A DNA stretch of 64,000 nucleotides, taken from positions 1-64,000 of the forward strand of contig NZ_BMJV01000008.1 of NCBI RefSeq assembly GCF_014643635.1. Reading direction: 5' to 3'. Shown here one piece after another: positions 8,584-15,927 of this stretch. How positions within the stretch are numbered: position 1 is the stretch's first letter; every line of letters begins with the position of its first letter. This DNA is from Salipiger pallidus (GTDB lineage Bacteria; Pseudomonadota; Alphaproteobacteria; Rhodobacterales; Rhodobacteraceae). Under the pieces are notes generated by a model. The model saw nothing but the letters and a program-made list of their open reading frames with translations. It was not told the origin of the DNA and searched no databases. The position numbers were made by a program, and so were the translations under genes.

Positions 8584-9110
8584 CGGACGAGGACGAACCG
8601 CGCCGGGGGCGGCCTCCGGTCTTTCTCGAGCGGCACTCCTACCGCCGCCGCCGGATGGTCGATGCGGTGCGGGTGTTGCCCTTCATCGGTCTGGTGGGCT
8701 GGCTGGTGCCGCTGCTCTGGCCGGAGGCGGACGGCGGCGAAGCGGTCCGGTCCTCGAGCGCGATCCTCTATCTCTTCGGCGTCTGGGCGGTGCTGGTGCT
8801 GGGCGCTCTGGGCCTCTCCCTGCGCCTGTCGGCCCATGCCCGCGAAACCGATGGCCGGGCGCAGGATGCCGCCGGGCACTCTACTGTGCATCCCGCTGAA
8901 CCTCCCACCGGGCGGGACGCTCGGGGACAGACACAGCATGGGGCCGTCGATCCGAGGCCGGAAGATATAGAGCCAACGGGACCGGGGGCAGGAGATTGCA
9001 TTGCGGAAGATCCGGGGCGACGGGATCATGGGCTTGCAGATCATGAACCGGGCCGCTCGGAGCCCAAACATCTTGCGCCAACAGGTGGCAGGCAGGGCAC
9101 GCGCCCATGA
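8580..9110 (+). CDS. Two-TM protein between response regulator and SSS kinase
   Basis: Unrecognised membrane protein, 176 aa. Arg-rich N-terminus (RHSYRRRRM), hydrophobic segments at about 30-47 and 61-82, then a 90-residue hydrophilic tail rich in Gly, Pro, Asp and Arg. It overlaps the response regulator by ATGA at its start and the kinase by ATGA at its end, which argues that the whole frame is translated and coupled. The tail has low sequence complexity and its codon use is less regular than in the neighbours, so an ancient frameshift in the tail cannot be excluded. A role as accessory subunit of the two-component pair is inferred from position only. Confidence 0.7.
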   Translation: MTDEDEPRRGRPPVFLERHSYRRRRMVDAVRVLPFIGLVGWLVPLLWPEADGGEAVRSSSAILYLFGVWAVLVLGALGLSLRLSAHARETDGRAQDAAGHSTVHPAEPPTGRDARGQTQHGAVDPRPEDIEPTGPGAGDCIAEDPGRRDHGLADHEPGRSEPKHLAPTGGRQGTRP

Positions 9111-11788
9111 CCATGCTTAACACCCTTGTCGCGGTGTGCAGCCTTTACGCGCTGTTCCTCTTCGCGGTGGCCTTCGCGGCCGAACGGGCAGCGCTGCGAG
9201 GCTACGCGCGTTGGCTGCGCTCGCCCATGGTCTACACCCTGTCTCTGTCGATCTACTGCACTGCCTGGACCTTCTACGGCGCCGTCGGCAGCGCGGTGCG
9301 CACTGGGTTCGAGTACCTCACCATCTACCTGGGCCCGTCGCTGGTGCTTGTGGGCTGGTGGTGGATCCTGCGCAAGCTGGTGCGGATCGGCCGCTCGCAG
9401 CGCATCACCTCGGTGGCCGACCTCATCTCGTCGCGCTACGGCAAGTCCAACCTGCTGGCGGTGGGGGTGACCATCCTCGCCGTGGTGGGGACCACACCCT
9501 ATATCGCGCTGCAGCTTCAGTCCGTGACCCTCAGCTTCGAGGTCTTCGGCGTTGGCGATCTGACACGGGGCGAAGAAGACGGCCACACCGCGCTTTGGGT
9601 GGCGGCGGGGCTGGCGCTGTTCACGGTGATCTTCGGCACCCGCAACCTCGATGCGAACGAGCGGCACAACGGCGTGGTCATGGCCATCGCGGTCGAGGCG
9701 GTGGTCAAGCTCTTTGCCCTGCTCGCGGTGGGGGTCTTCGTGGTCTGGGGCCTGTCGGGCGGCATCTCGGGCACGCTCGAACGTATCGACGCCTCGAGCC
9801 TTGGCGACTGGCAGATCGATGGCGGGCGCTGGGCGGGGCTGATGATGCTGTCGGCGGCGGCGTTCCTGTGCCTGCCGCGCATCTTCCAGGTGCTGGTCGT
9901 CGAGAACGACGACGAAAGCCACCTGCGCACCGCAAGCTGGGCCTTCCCCCTCTACCTTGGGCTCATGAGCCTCTTCGTGGTGCCCATCGCCGTCACCGGG
10001 CTTGAACGGTTGCCGGAGGGGTCGAACCCCGACCTCTTCGTGCTCACCGTGCCGCTTGCCGAAGGGCGCGACGGGCTGGCGGTGCTGTCCTTCCTCGGGG
10101 GGTTCAGCTCGGCCACGTCCATGGTCATCGTTGCCGCCATTGCCCTGTCGACCATGGTGTCGAACCACGTGGTGATGCCCCTGTGGCTGCGCCTTGCAGG
10201 GGGGGGGGCCATGGTCTCGGGCGATGTGCGCCACGTGGTCCTGCTGGCGCGGCGGTTGTCGATCATCGGCGTGGTGATGCTGGGGTACCTCTATTACCGC
10301 CTCTCCGGCGGCGGCGAGGCCCTTTCTGAGATCGGCCTCGTTAGCTTTGCGGGGGTGGCGCAGGTGCTGCCGGCCATGCTGGGCGGCATCTTCTGGCGAG
10401 GAGGCTCGCGGGTGGGGGCGCTGACCGGGCTGACACTGGGCTTTGGCTGCTGGGGCTACACGCTGCTGCTGCCCAGCGTCGGGGCCGGCGTGATCATGCC
10501 CGATGCGTGGCTGCTGGACGGCCCCTTTGGCATCGGTTGGCTGCGGCCCACGGCGCTGTTCGGGATCAGCGGCGTGGACCCGCTGCTGCACGCGGTGTTC
10601 TGGTCGCTGGCGCTCAATGCGCTGGGCTTCGTGCTGGCCTCGCTCGCAAGCTTCCCCGGCCCGCTGGAGCGCCTTCAGGGGGCACAGTTCATCAACGTCT
10701 TCGAACATTCCACCGCCCCGCGCAGCTGGACCGGCCGGGTGGCGGAAACCGAGGACCTGATGATCATGGCGCAGCGCATCCTCGGGGCCGCCGACGCCCG
10801 TGCCCTGTTCGAACGCGAGGCCGAGCGGCAGGGCGCGTCAGGCAGCCTGCCCGCGCCCACGCCGGGGTTCCTTGGTGCGCTCGAGCGCGAACTGGCGGGG
10901 TCGGTGGGCGCAGCGACGGCCCATGCCATGGTGGGGCAGATCGTCGGCGGCATGTCGGTGTCGGTCGAGGACCTGATGGCCGTGGCGGACGAGACCGCAC
11001 AGCTCATGGAATACTCCGCCCGGCTTGAGGCGCAGTCTCAGGAGCTGGCCCGCACCGCCGCCCAACTGCGCGAGGCAAACGCTAAGCTCACGCGTCTGTC
11101 GGTACAGAAGGACGCTTTCCTCAGCCAGATCAGCCACGAGCTGCGCACCCCCATGACCTCGATCCGCGCCTTCTCCGAGATCCTGCGCGATGCCGAAGGC
11201 CTCGCCCGGCAGGACAAGTCCCGTTACGCCTCGATCATCCACGACGAGGCGATCCGCCTGACCCGGCTGCTAGATGACCTGCTGGACCTGTCGGTGCTCG
11301 AGAATGGACAGGTGAACCTCAACCTGCGCGAAGGGCTGCTGTCCGAGGTGCTCGATCGCGCCGTCGCGGCGGCTGCGGCGGACGAACAGGGCGCGCGGCT
11401 GCGCATCGTGCGCGATGCTGCTGCGGAGCAGGTGATGCTCAACACCGACCTCGACCGGCTGAGCCAGGTTTTCATAAACCTCGTGGCAAATGCGAGGAAA
11501 TACTGCGACGCGGAGGCCCCCCGGCTCGAGATCCGCGTGCGGCACGATCAGCGGCTGATCGTGGATTTCATCGACAACGGATCGGGAATCACGCCCGAGG
11601 CGCAGGATGTGATCTTCGAGAAGTTTAGCCGTATCAGTGATCAGAAGGCAGGCGGCGCCGGGCTGGGGCTGGCGATCTGTCGGCAGATCATGACCCGGCT
11701 CGGCGGCGGGATCTCGTACTTGCCTGGGCAGGGCGGGGCCGCGTTCCGTGTGGTGCTGCCCGCTGACCTCGCCATGGCAGCACAGTAG
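9107..11788 (+). CDS. SSS-transporter/STAC-type sensor histidine kinase (CrbS/CbrA-like)
   Basis: Hybrid of a sodium-solute-symporter membrane domain and a histidine kinase, 893 aa. The first 520 residues hold about 13 membrane segments of PutP type. A linker near 530-640 resembles the STAC domain (ENVFEHS-like region, here INVFEHS), followed by a coiled coil (LEAQSQELARTAAQLREANA). The HisKA H-box ISHELRTPM puts the phospho-His near residue 677; N-box FINLVANARKY, DNGSGI and GLGLAICRQI follow. No receiver or PAS domain is seen. Related CrbS and CbrA kinases control acetate or carbon use, CrbS acting on acs, so linkage to acs is telling. Coupled by ATGA to the gene upstream. Confidence 0.9.
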   Translation: MTMLNTLVAVCSLYALFLFAVAFAAERAALRGYARWLRSPMVYTLSLSIYCTAWTFYGAVGSAVRTGFEYLTIYLGPSLVLVGWWWILRKLVRIGRSQRITSVADLISSRYGKSNLLAVGVTILAVVGTTPYIALQLQSVTLSFEVFGVGDLTRGEEDGHTALWVAAGLALFTVIFGTRNLDANERHNGVVMAIAVEAVVKLFALLAVGVFVVWGLSGGISGTLERIDASSLGDWQIDGGRWAGLMMLSAAAFLCLPRIFQVLVVENDDESHLRTASWAFPLYLGLMSLFVVPIAVTGLERLPEGSNPDLFVLTVPLAEGRDGLAVLSFLGGFSSATSMVIVAAIALSTMVSNHVVMPLWLRLAGGGAMVSGDVRHVVLLARRLSIIGVVMLGYLYYRLSGGGEALSEIGLVSFAGVAQVLPAMLGGIFWRGGSRVGALTGLTLGFGCWGYTLLLPSVGAGVIMPDAWLLDGPFGIGWLRPTALFGISGVDPLLHAVFWSLALNALGFVLASLASFPGPLERLQGAQFINVFEHSTAPRSWTGRVAETEDLMIMAQRILGAADARALFEREAERQGASGSLPAPTPGFLGALERELAGSVGAATAHAMVGQIVGGMSVSVEDLMAVADETAQLMEYSARLEAQSQELARTAAQLREANAKLTRLSVQKDAFLSQISHELRTPMTSIRAFSEILRDAEGLARQDKSRYASIIHDEAIRLTRLLDDLLDLSVLENGQVNLNLREGLLSEVLDRAVAAAAADEQGARLRIVRDAAAEQVMLNTDLDRLSQVFINLVANARKYCDAEAPRLEIRVRHDQRLIVDFIDNGSGITPEAQDVIFEKFSRISDQKAGGAGLGLAICRQIMTRLGGGISYLPGQGGAAFRVVLPADLAMAAQ

Positions 11789-11886
11789 GGCGCTGCGTTG
11801 CAGAATGCCGTCTGCCTTAAAGCGCTTGGTAACCTTATCGCCCCATACAGGGGGCCGAGTTCGCCGGGAAACAGGCAAGAGTATCC

Positions 11887-13059
11887 ATGGGAGATCCCCT
11901 CAGACAGGATGATGTACTGGGCCAGAAGGCCAGCGCCGCGCGGCGTGCGTTCGAGGCACGCGCGATGTCGCCGACCAAGGCCCTGCGCCGCGCGCTATCG
12001 CGCACCGCCGACGTCCTGTGGGATCTCGCGCTCGTGACGCACGGCGTCAGCCAAGAGATGGCCGACCAGGACGGCGTGGTCGACATGCTGCCACCGAACC
12101 ATCTTTTGCTTTTGCTTGATGGGTCTGATGGCGGCCTTGGTATCGCGATGATCGATCGTGAACTGATGACCGGCATGATCGAGGTGCAGACCATCCTTCA
12201 GGTCACCCAGATGCCGGTGGAGAACCGCCCCCTGACGCAGACGGATGCGGCGATGATGGCGCCGCTGCTGGACGGCACGCTGGAACGGTTCGAACGGTAT
12301 CTAGACGGGCATCCGCTGCGTCCGCAGTTCAGTGGCTACAGATTCGGCGCCATGGTCGAGGATGCGCGTACCGCCGGCCTGCTGTTGGACGCATCCAGCT
12401 ATCGGACGCTCCGTGTGTCCATCGACCTCGCGCTGGGTCGCCGCAAGGGCGAGATGCTGATCATCCTGCCAGAACGGCCCAACACCGACAGTGCAGAAGC
12501 CGCAGGCGCGTCGGCCGATGCGCCCGGGCCGCATGAACGCGAGCTCAAGTTATTGCCGGTGCAGATGAACGCGGTGCTTTGTTCCGTCAGCCTGCCGCTG
12601 AGCGAGGCGCAGAAGCTCAAGCCCGGCGATCTCATTCCGCTACCTCCCGAAGCACTGGACGTGGTGGAATTCATTGCCGGGTCGGGGGATGCGGTCGCGG
12701 GGGGGCGGCTTGGCCAGATGAACGGCATGCGCGCCGTGCGTCTGATGTGGCCCGAAGCGGCAGAGCCACCGCAGGCTTCGCCGCCCCTTGATTTCATGGA
12801 CGCGGCGGCCGCACAGGATGACCTTGCCGCCCCGGCTGCGATCGCCGCAGCACCTGCGATGATGCCCGACCCCGAACCTGCGCCCGAAGGGGCCGGGGAA
12901 ATGGCCCCCGCGGACATGATGGTCGGGCTGCCGGATCTGCCGTCGCCGGAATTCGATATGGGCGATTTCAGCTTCGATGCCGAGGGGCTTGGAGGGGCAG
13001 AGGGCGGCGAGTTCGATTTCGACTTCGCCGCCGCCCCCATGGAGCCAGACGAGAGCTAG
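11887..13059 (+). CDS. FliM/FliN-family (SpoA domain) protein, orphan
   Basis: Protein of 390 aa with a FliM-like middle region. A SpoA (surface presentation of antigens) domain at about 215-290 contains LPVQMNAVLCSVSLPLSEAQ and KPGDLIPLP. The C-terminal 100 residues are acidic and rich in Ala, Pro and Asp, with little predicted structure. FliM proteins form the flagellar switch and bind CheY-P, but no other flagellar gene is in the window and the N-terminal CheY-binding motif of FliM (LSQxEIDALL) is not seen. Rhodobacterales often carry such proteins near or away from flagellar loci. Function in motility is likely but not shown. It converges with the sulfur operon, ending 3 bp from it. Confidence 0.75.
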   Translation: MGDPLRQDDVLGQKASAARRAFEARAMSPTKALRRALSRTADVLWDLALVTHGVSQEMADQDGVVDMLPPNHLLLLLDGSDGGLGIAMIDRELMTGMIEVQTILQVTQMPVENRPLTQTDAAMMAPLLDGTLERFERYLDGHPLRPQFSGYRFGAMVEDARTAGLLLDASSYRTLRVSIDLALGRRKGEMLIILPERPNTDSAEAAGASADAPGPHERELKLLPVQMNAVLCSVSLPLSEAQKLKPGDLIPLPPEALDVVEFIAGSGDAVAGGRLGQMNGMRAVRLMWPEAAEPPQASPPLDFMDAAAAQDDLAAPAAIAAAPAMMPDPEPAPEGAGEMAPADMMVGLPDLPSPEFDMGDFSFDAEGLGGAEGGEFDFDFAAAPMEPDES

Positions 13060-13062
13060 GGC

Positions 13063-13494
13063 TCAGCCCTTCTGGCTGGCCAGCGATTCGATGCCGGGCC
13101 GGATCTGGTCCAGCTGGTAGCCGGCCTTGGCGGTGGTCTCGAGGATCTCGTCGGTGGGCATCTCGCCTGCTTTGCCAAGCGCCCAGAGCACCGAGCTGCG
13201 GGTGCCCGAACGGCAGTAGGCCAAGACCGGGCCGGTGGCAGCAGCTTGAAGCTCGGACTGCACAGTGATGGTGTCCTCGCCGAGGGTTTCCATGGTCATG
13301 GGCAGGTAGGCGAACTCCATGCCAGCGGCCTTGACCGCCGCTTCCAGTGCGGCGCTCTGGTGGCTGTCGGGGACTTCGGTGTCGGGCCGGTTGCAGATCA
13401 CCATCGAGAACCCGGCCTGCGCGATGGCAGGCACATCCTCGACGGAGATCTGGGGCGAGACGTGATAGGCGGGGGTGAGCTGTGTGATTTGCAT
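13063..13494 (-). CDS. DUF442/TIGR01244 rhodanese- or phosphatase-like sulfur protein
   Basis: Small cytosolic protein, 143 aa, of the DUF442 family often fused or linked to persulfide dioxygenase genes. The loop YCRSGTRS carries the C-x5-R active-site signature (Cys94), shared by rhodaneses and dual-specificity phosphatases. The ATG at 13494 starts MQITQLTPAYHVSPQ; upstream in-frame codons overlap the next gene. It is the last gene of a four-gene minus-strand operon, 10 bp after its neighbour. A role in handling persulfide sulfur (transfer to or from a low-molecular-weight thiol) follows from context. Confidence 0.85.
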   Translation of the reverse strand: MQITQLTPAYHVSPQISVEDVPAIAQAGFSMVICNRPDTEVPDSHQSAALEAAVKAAGMEFAYLPMTMETLGEDTITVQSELQAAATGPVLAYCRSGTRSSVLWALGKAGEMPTDEILETTAKAGYQLDQIRPGIESLASQKG

Positions 13495-13504
13495 GGGCGC
13501 TAGA

Positions 13505-13942
13505 TCACTCCGCAGGCACCCACTTGTCCAGACGTTCCCGCACCTTCGGTGCAAGTGCCATGCCGCCCAGCATCGCCGCGATGAAGAAGAACAGCATCGG
13601 CCCACCGTAGCTGAGGCTTGCGATAGCCGGTCCGGGGCAGATTCCGACGAGGCCCCAGCCCGCGCCGAACATCACCGATCCGGCGATCAGACTGCCATCG
13701 ATCCGGGCTGAGGCCGGGCCGGGCAGGGCATTCCCGAGCACCGCGCTCTCGCGCCGCTTCGCGATCCGCCAGGCGATGGCCATGGGCAGCATGGCGCCGC
13801 CCATCACGAAGGCCAGCGTCGGATCCCATGCTCCGAAGAAGTCCAGGAACCCCTGCACCTTGTCCGTGTCGGTCATGCCCGACAGGAACAGCCCGGCGCC
13901 GAACAGGCCGCCGGCGATGAAGGCGAACACAAATCGCTGCAT
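13505..13942 (-). CDS. DUF6691 / YeeE-YedE half-transporter B
   Basis: Integral membrane protein, 145 aa, about four membrane segments. The conserved motif GICPGPAIASLSYG carries the reactive cysteine of the YeeE/YedE fold. In this family two short proteins, this and its upstream neighbour, together equal one full-length YeeE-type thiosulfate or sulfur-compound channel. Start MQRFVFAFIAGGLFGAGLFL, with its ATG 1 bp downstream of the partner gene's stop, so translation is probably coupled. Likely function is movement of a sulfur compound across the inner membrane for the persulfide dioxygenase pathway. Confidence 0.85.
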   Translation of the reverse strand: MQRFVFAFIAGGLFGAGLFLSGMTDTDKVQGFLDFFGAWDPTLAFVMGGAMLPMAIAWRIAKRRESAVLGNALPGPASARIDGSLIAGSVMFGAGWGLVGICPGPAIASLSYGGPMLFFFIAAMLGGMALAPKVRERLDKWVPAE

Positions 13943-13943
13943 C

Positions 13944-14369
13944 TCAGATCACTCCCAGCAGGTGGCGCAGTAGCGCAACAGTGATCGCCCCGGCACCGAT
14001 GTAGCTTAGCGAGGCGACGATGCCTCTCACCGACAGGCGCGACATGCCGCAGACCCCGTGACCGGAGGTGCAGCCGTTGGCAAGCCGCGTGCCGACCCCC
14101 ACCAGAAGCCCGGCGATCAACAGCAGCGCGATGTTCCCGGTGATATGCGTGTCGGTCCCGGGCTTCAGCGGCCACAGCAGTACCGGCAGCAGCACGACCC
14201 CGGCAAGGAACACCACACGTTCGGGCCAGCTGCGCCCGGCAGAGCGGTCCACCAGCCCGCCGATGATCCCCGAAGCGCCCATGATGCGCCCGTTGAAGAG
14301 CAGGAAGACAGCCCCGCCCATGCCGATAAGGAGGCCTCCGAAGAGGCCCCAGACCCAGTCGATGTCCAT
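13944..14369 (-). CDS. YeeE/YedE half-transporter A
   Basis: Integral membrane protein, 141 aa, four membrane segments, with the family motif NGCTSGHGVCGMSRLS that contains two cysteines in positions typical of YeeE sulfur transporters. Start MDIDWVWGLFGGLLIGMGGA at 14369. It lies 34 bp past the persulfide dioxygenase stop and 1 bp before the partner half-transporter. It should pair with the neighbouring DUF6691 protein to form a full transporter. Confidence 0.85.
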   Translation of the reverse strand: MDIDWVWGLFGGLLIGMGGAVFLLFNGRIMGASGIIGGLVDRSAGRSWPERVVFLAGVVLLPVLLWPLKPGTDTHITGNIALLLIAGLLVGVGTRLANGCTSGHGVCGMSRLSVRGIVASLSYIGAGAITVALLRHLLGVI

Positions 14370-14403
14370 GTGTGTCGTTCCGCTTGGGGGATGCCGCGAA
14401 AGC

Positions 14404-15267
14404 TCAGAGCTTGTTGATCGGCACCTTGAGGTAGACGTCGCCGTTGTCATCGGCGGGGGGCATCTGGCCGGCCCGCATGTTGACCTGAAGCGACGGGATG
14501 ATGAGTTTCGGCATGGCGAGCGTGGCGTCGCGGCTGTCGCGCATCTGCACGAACGCATCGCGAGTGGCTCCGCCGCCCACGTGGATGTTGGCGGCCTTCT
14601 GCTCGCCCACGGTGGTTTCCCAAGCGTAGGTGTCACGGCCGGGAGCCTTGTAATCGTGGCCCACGAAGATCCGGGTGTCGTCCGGCAGGGCGAGGATCTT
14701 CTGGATCGATGCGAACAGCGTCCCGGAGGAGCCGCCGGGGAAATCGCAGCGCGCGGTGCCGAAATCTGGCATGAAAAGCGTGTCGCCCACGAAGGCCGCA
14801 TCGCCAATCACGTAGGTCAGGCAAGCGGGCGTGTGGCCGGGCGTGTGCATCACGTCGCCGCGCAGCTGGCCGATCACGAAGCTGTCGCCCTCGATGAAGA
14901 GCCTGTCGAACTGCGAGCCGTCGCGCTGGAACTCGGTGCCCTCGTTGAAGACCTTGCCGAAGGTGTCCTGCACGATGCGTATGTTGTCGCCGATGCCGAT
15001 CTGACCGCCGACGGCCTTCTGGATATAGGGCGCGGCAGACAGGTGGTCGGCGTGGACATGGCTTTCCAGCAGCCACGCGACATGAAGGTCATTGGCCGTC
15101 ACGAAGGCGATGATCTCATCGGCTGACCGGGTGTCGGTGCGCCCCGACGCATAGTCGAAATCCAGCACGGAATCGATGATCGCACAGGCCGACCCCATCG
15201 GGTCGCGGACCACGTAGGAAATGGTGTTGGTGGCGTTGTCGAAGAAAGCTGTGACGTCCGGTGACAT
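14404..15267 (-). CDS. Persulfide dioxygenase-like MBL-fold hydrolase (Blh/ETHE1 type)
   Basis: Non-heme-iron metallo-beta-lactamase-fold enzyme of 287 aa, likely oxidising glutathione persulfide to sulfite. Metal ligands are complete: HVHADH (H70, H72, D74, H75), HTPGHT, GDTLFMPDFG and FVGHDY. The 80-residue C-terminal extension with VQMRDSRD is typical of the Blh/ETHE1-like group. The ATG at 15267 has GGAGGA 7 nt upstream, which is preferred over the in-frame ATG at 15282. First gene of the sulfur operon with two half-transporters and DUF442. Many such operons are controlled by an ArsR-type BigR/SqrR repressor; no such gene is adjacent here. Confidence 0.9.
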   Translation of the reverse strand: MSPDVTAFFDNATNTISYVVRDPMGSACAIIDSVLDFDYASGRTDTRSADEIIAFVTANDLHVAWLLESHVHADHLSAAPYIQKAVGGQIGIGDNIRIVQDTFGKVFNEGTEFQRDGSQFDRLFIEGDSFVIGQLRGDVMHTPGHTPACLTYVIGDAAFVGDTLFMPDFGTARCDFPGGSSGTLFASIQKILALPDDTRIFVGHDYKAPGRDTYAWETTVGEQKAANIHVGGGATRDAFVQMRDSRDATLAMPKLIIPSLQVNMRAGQMPPADDNGDVYLKVPINKL

Positions 15268-15603
15268 GGCTCTGTCCTCCATAGTTTTTACACATAGAGA
15301 AAGGTGAATGTGACTTCAAGGGGCGTCCTTGATCTGAATCATTGCGTGACGGCGCGTTGGGGATCATCCTGAGGTTGCGCGGGGCGTGCAGGATCGCCGG
15401 ACCGTTGCCGCTTGCTCTGTCCAGGCAGGCAGGACGGCGTGACCGTCGGGCGGGCGACCATGCAAAAGGCACCTGCGGGGGGCGAGGTGCTGCATGGTAC
15501 GATGCTTGCGATATGCCCCGTGCTCCGGCACCGCCTGCACCGACGCGGTGCCCGGACACTTAGGCCGGAAGGGCCGGCCATTGGGTAGGAGGAGGCTGCC
15601 GCC
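15268..15603. other. Divergent intergenic region, sulfur operon / small ORF
   Basis: 336 bp between two divergent starts. The first 60 bp next to the persulfide dioxygenase gene are AT-rich (AGTTTTTACACATAGAGAAA) and likely contain its promoter. The remainder is GC-rich with several short inverted repeats, for example GCACCT/AGGTGC (15469-15490) and CGGCACCG/CGCGGTGCC (15530-15553). I tested SRP RNA and other common small RNAs by eye and see no match. No convincing coding frame is present. Confidence 0.4.
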
Positions 15604-15828
15604 ATGATTGAGACACTCAGGATACATGTCCGGACCCTCGCGGAAGAGATCCGCGATCTTGACCCGCGAACGGATGCGGGCTTTCGCGCCGAGCGCATGT
15701 CGCGGCTCGTGCGCAAGGTGCAGGAGCTCGAGGCACGGGGCGGTTGTGTGCCCGTGCTTGCCGTGTCGCTCGTGCGGGGGCATGTCGATGCGGATATCGA
15801 GGACAGCTTCGACAATATGCCGGTCTGA
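15604..15828 (+). CDS. Small hypothetical protein (74 aa)
   Basis: Unrecognised soluble protein, 74 aa, starting MIETLRIHVRTLAEEIRDLD. It is predicted largely helical in its first 48 residues, with charged heptads, then has a short beta-like segment (VPVLAVSLVRGHV) and an acidic end. GTAGGAGGAGG lies 8 nt before the ATG, one of the strongest ribosome sites in the window, and codon third positions are GC-rich as in real genes. It lies 99 bp upstream of the beta-oxidation-like gene on the same strand. Confidence 0.55.
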   Translation: MIETLRIHVRTLAEEIRDLDPRTDAGFRAERMSRLVRKVQELEARGGCVPVLAVSLVRGHVDADIEDSFDNMPV

Positions 15829-15927
15829 CCGCATTCTCCCGATCCCTTGTCTTGGCAAGGCGTTTGCCGTCTAATATGCGGCAAACGCGCGCAAAAGCGT
15901 GAACGGCAAAAGCTTGGGGGCGGGCGA

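Noticed and set aside
9041-10708. 555-codon minus-strand frame opposite the sensor kinase
   Set aside because: His/Gln/Arg-rich shadow of a conserved kinase frame.
11800-11886. CtrA-type box (TTAAAGCGCTTGGTAACC) upstream of the FliM-like gene
   Set aside because: Spacing and second half-site do not match TTAA-N7-TTAA closely enough to call.
15360-15600. Possible structured RNA (SRP RNA or riboswitch) upstream of the 74-aa gene
   Set aside because: Several stems but none of the conserved loop sequences of SRP RNA, tmRNA, RNase P or known riboswitches.
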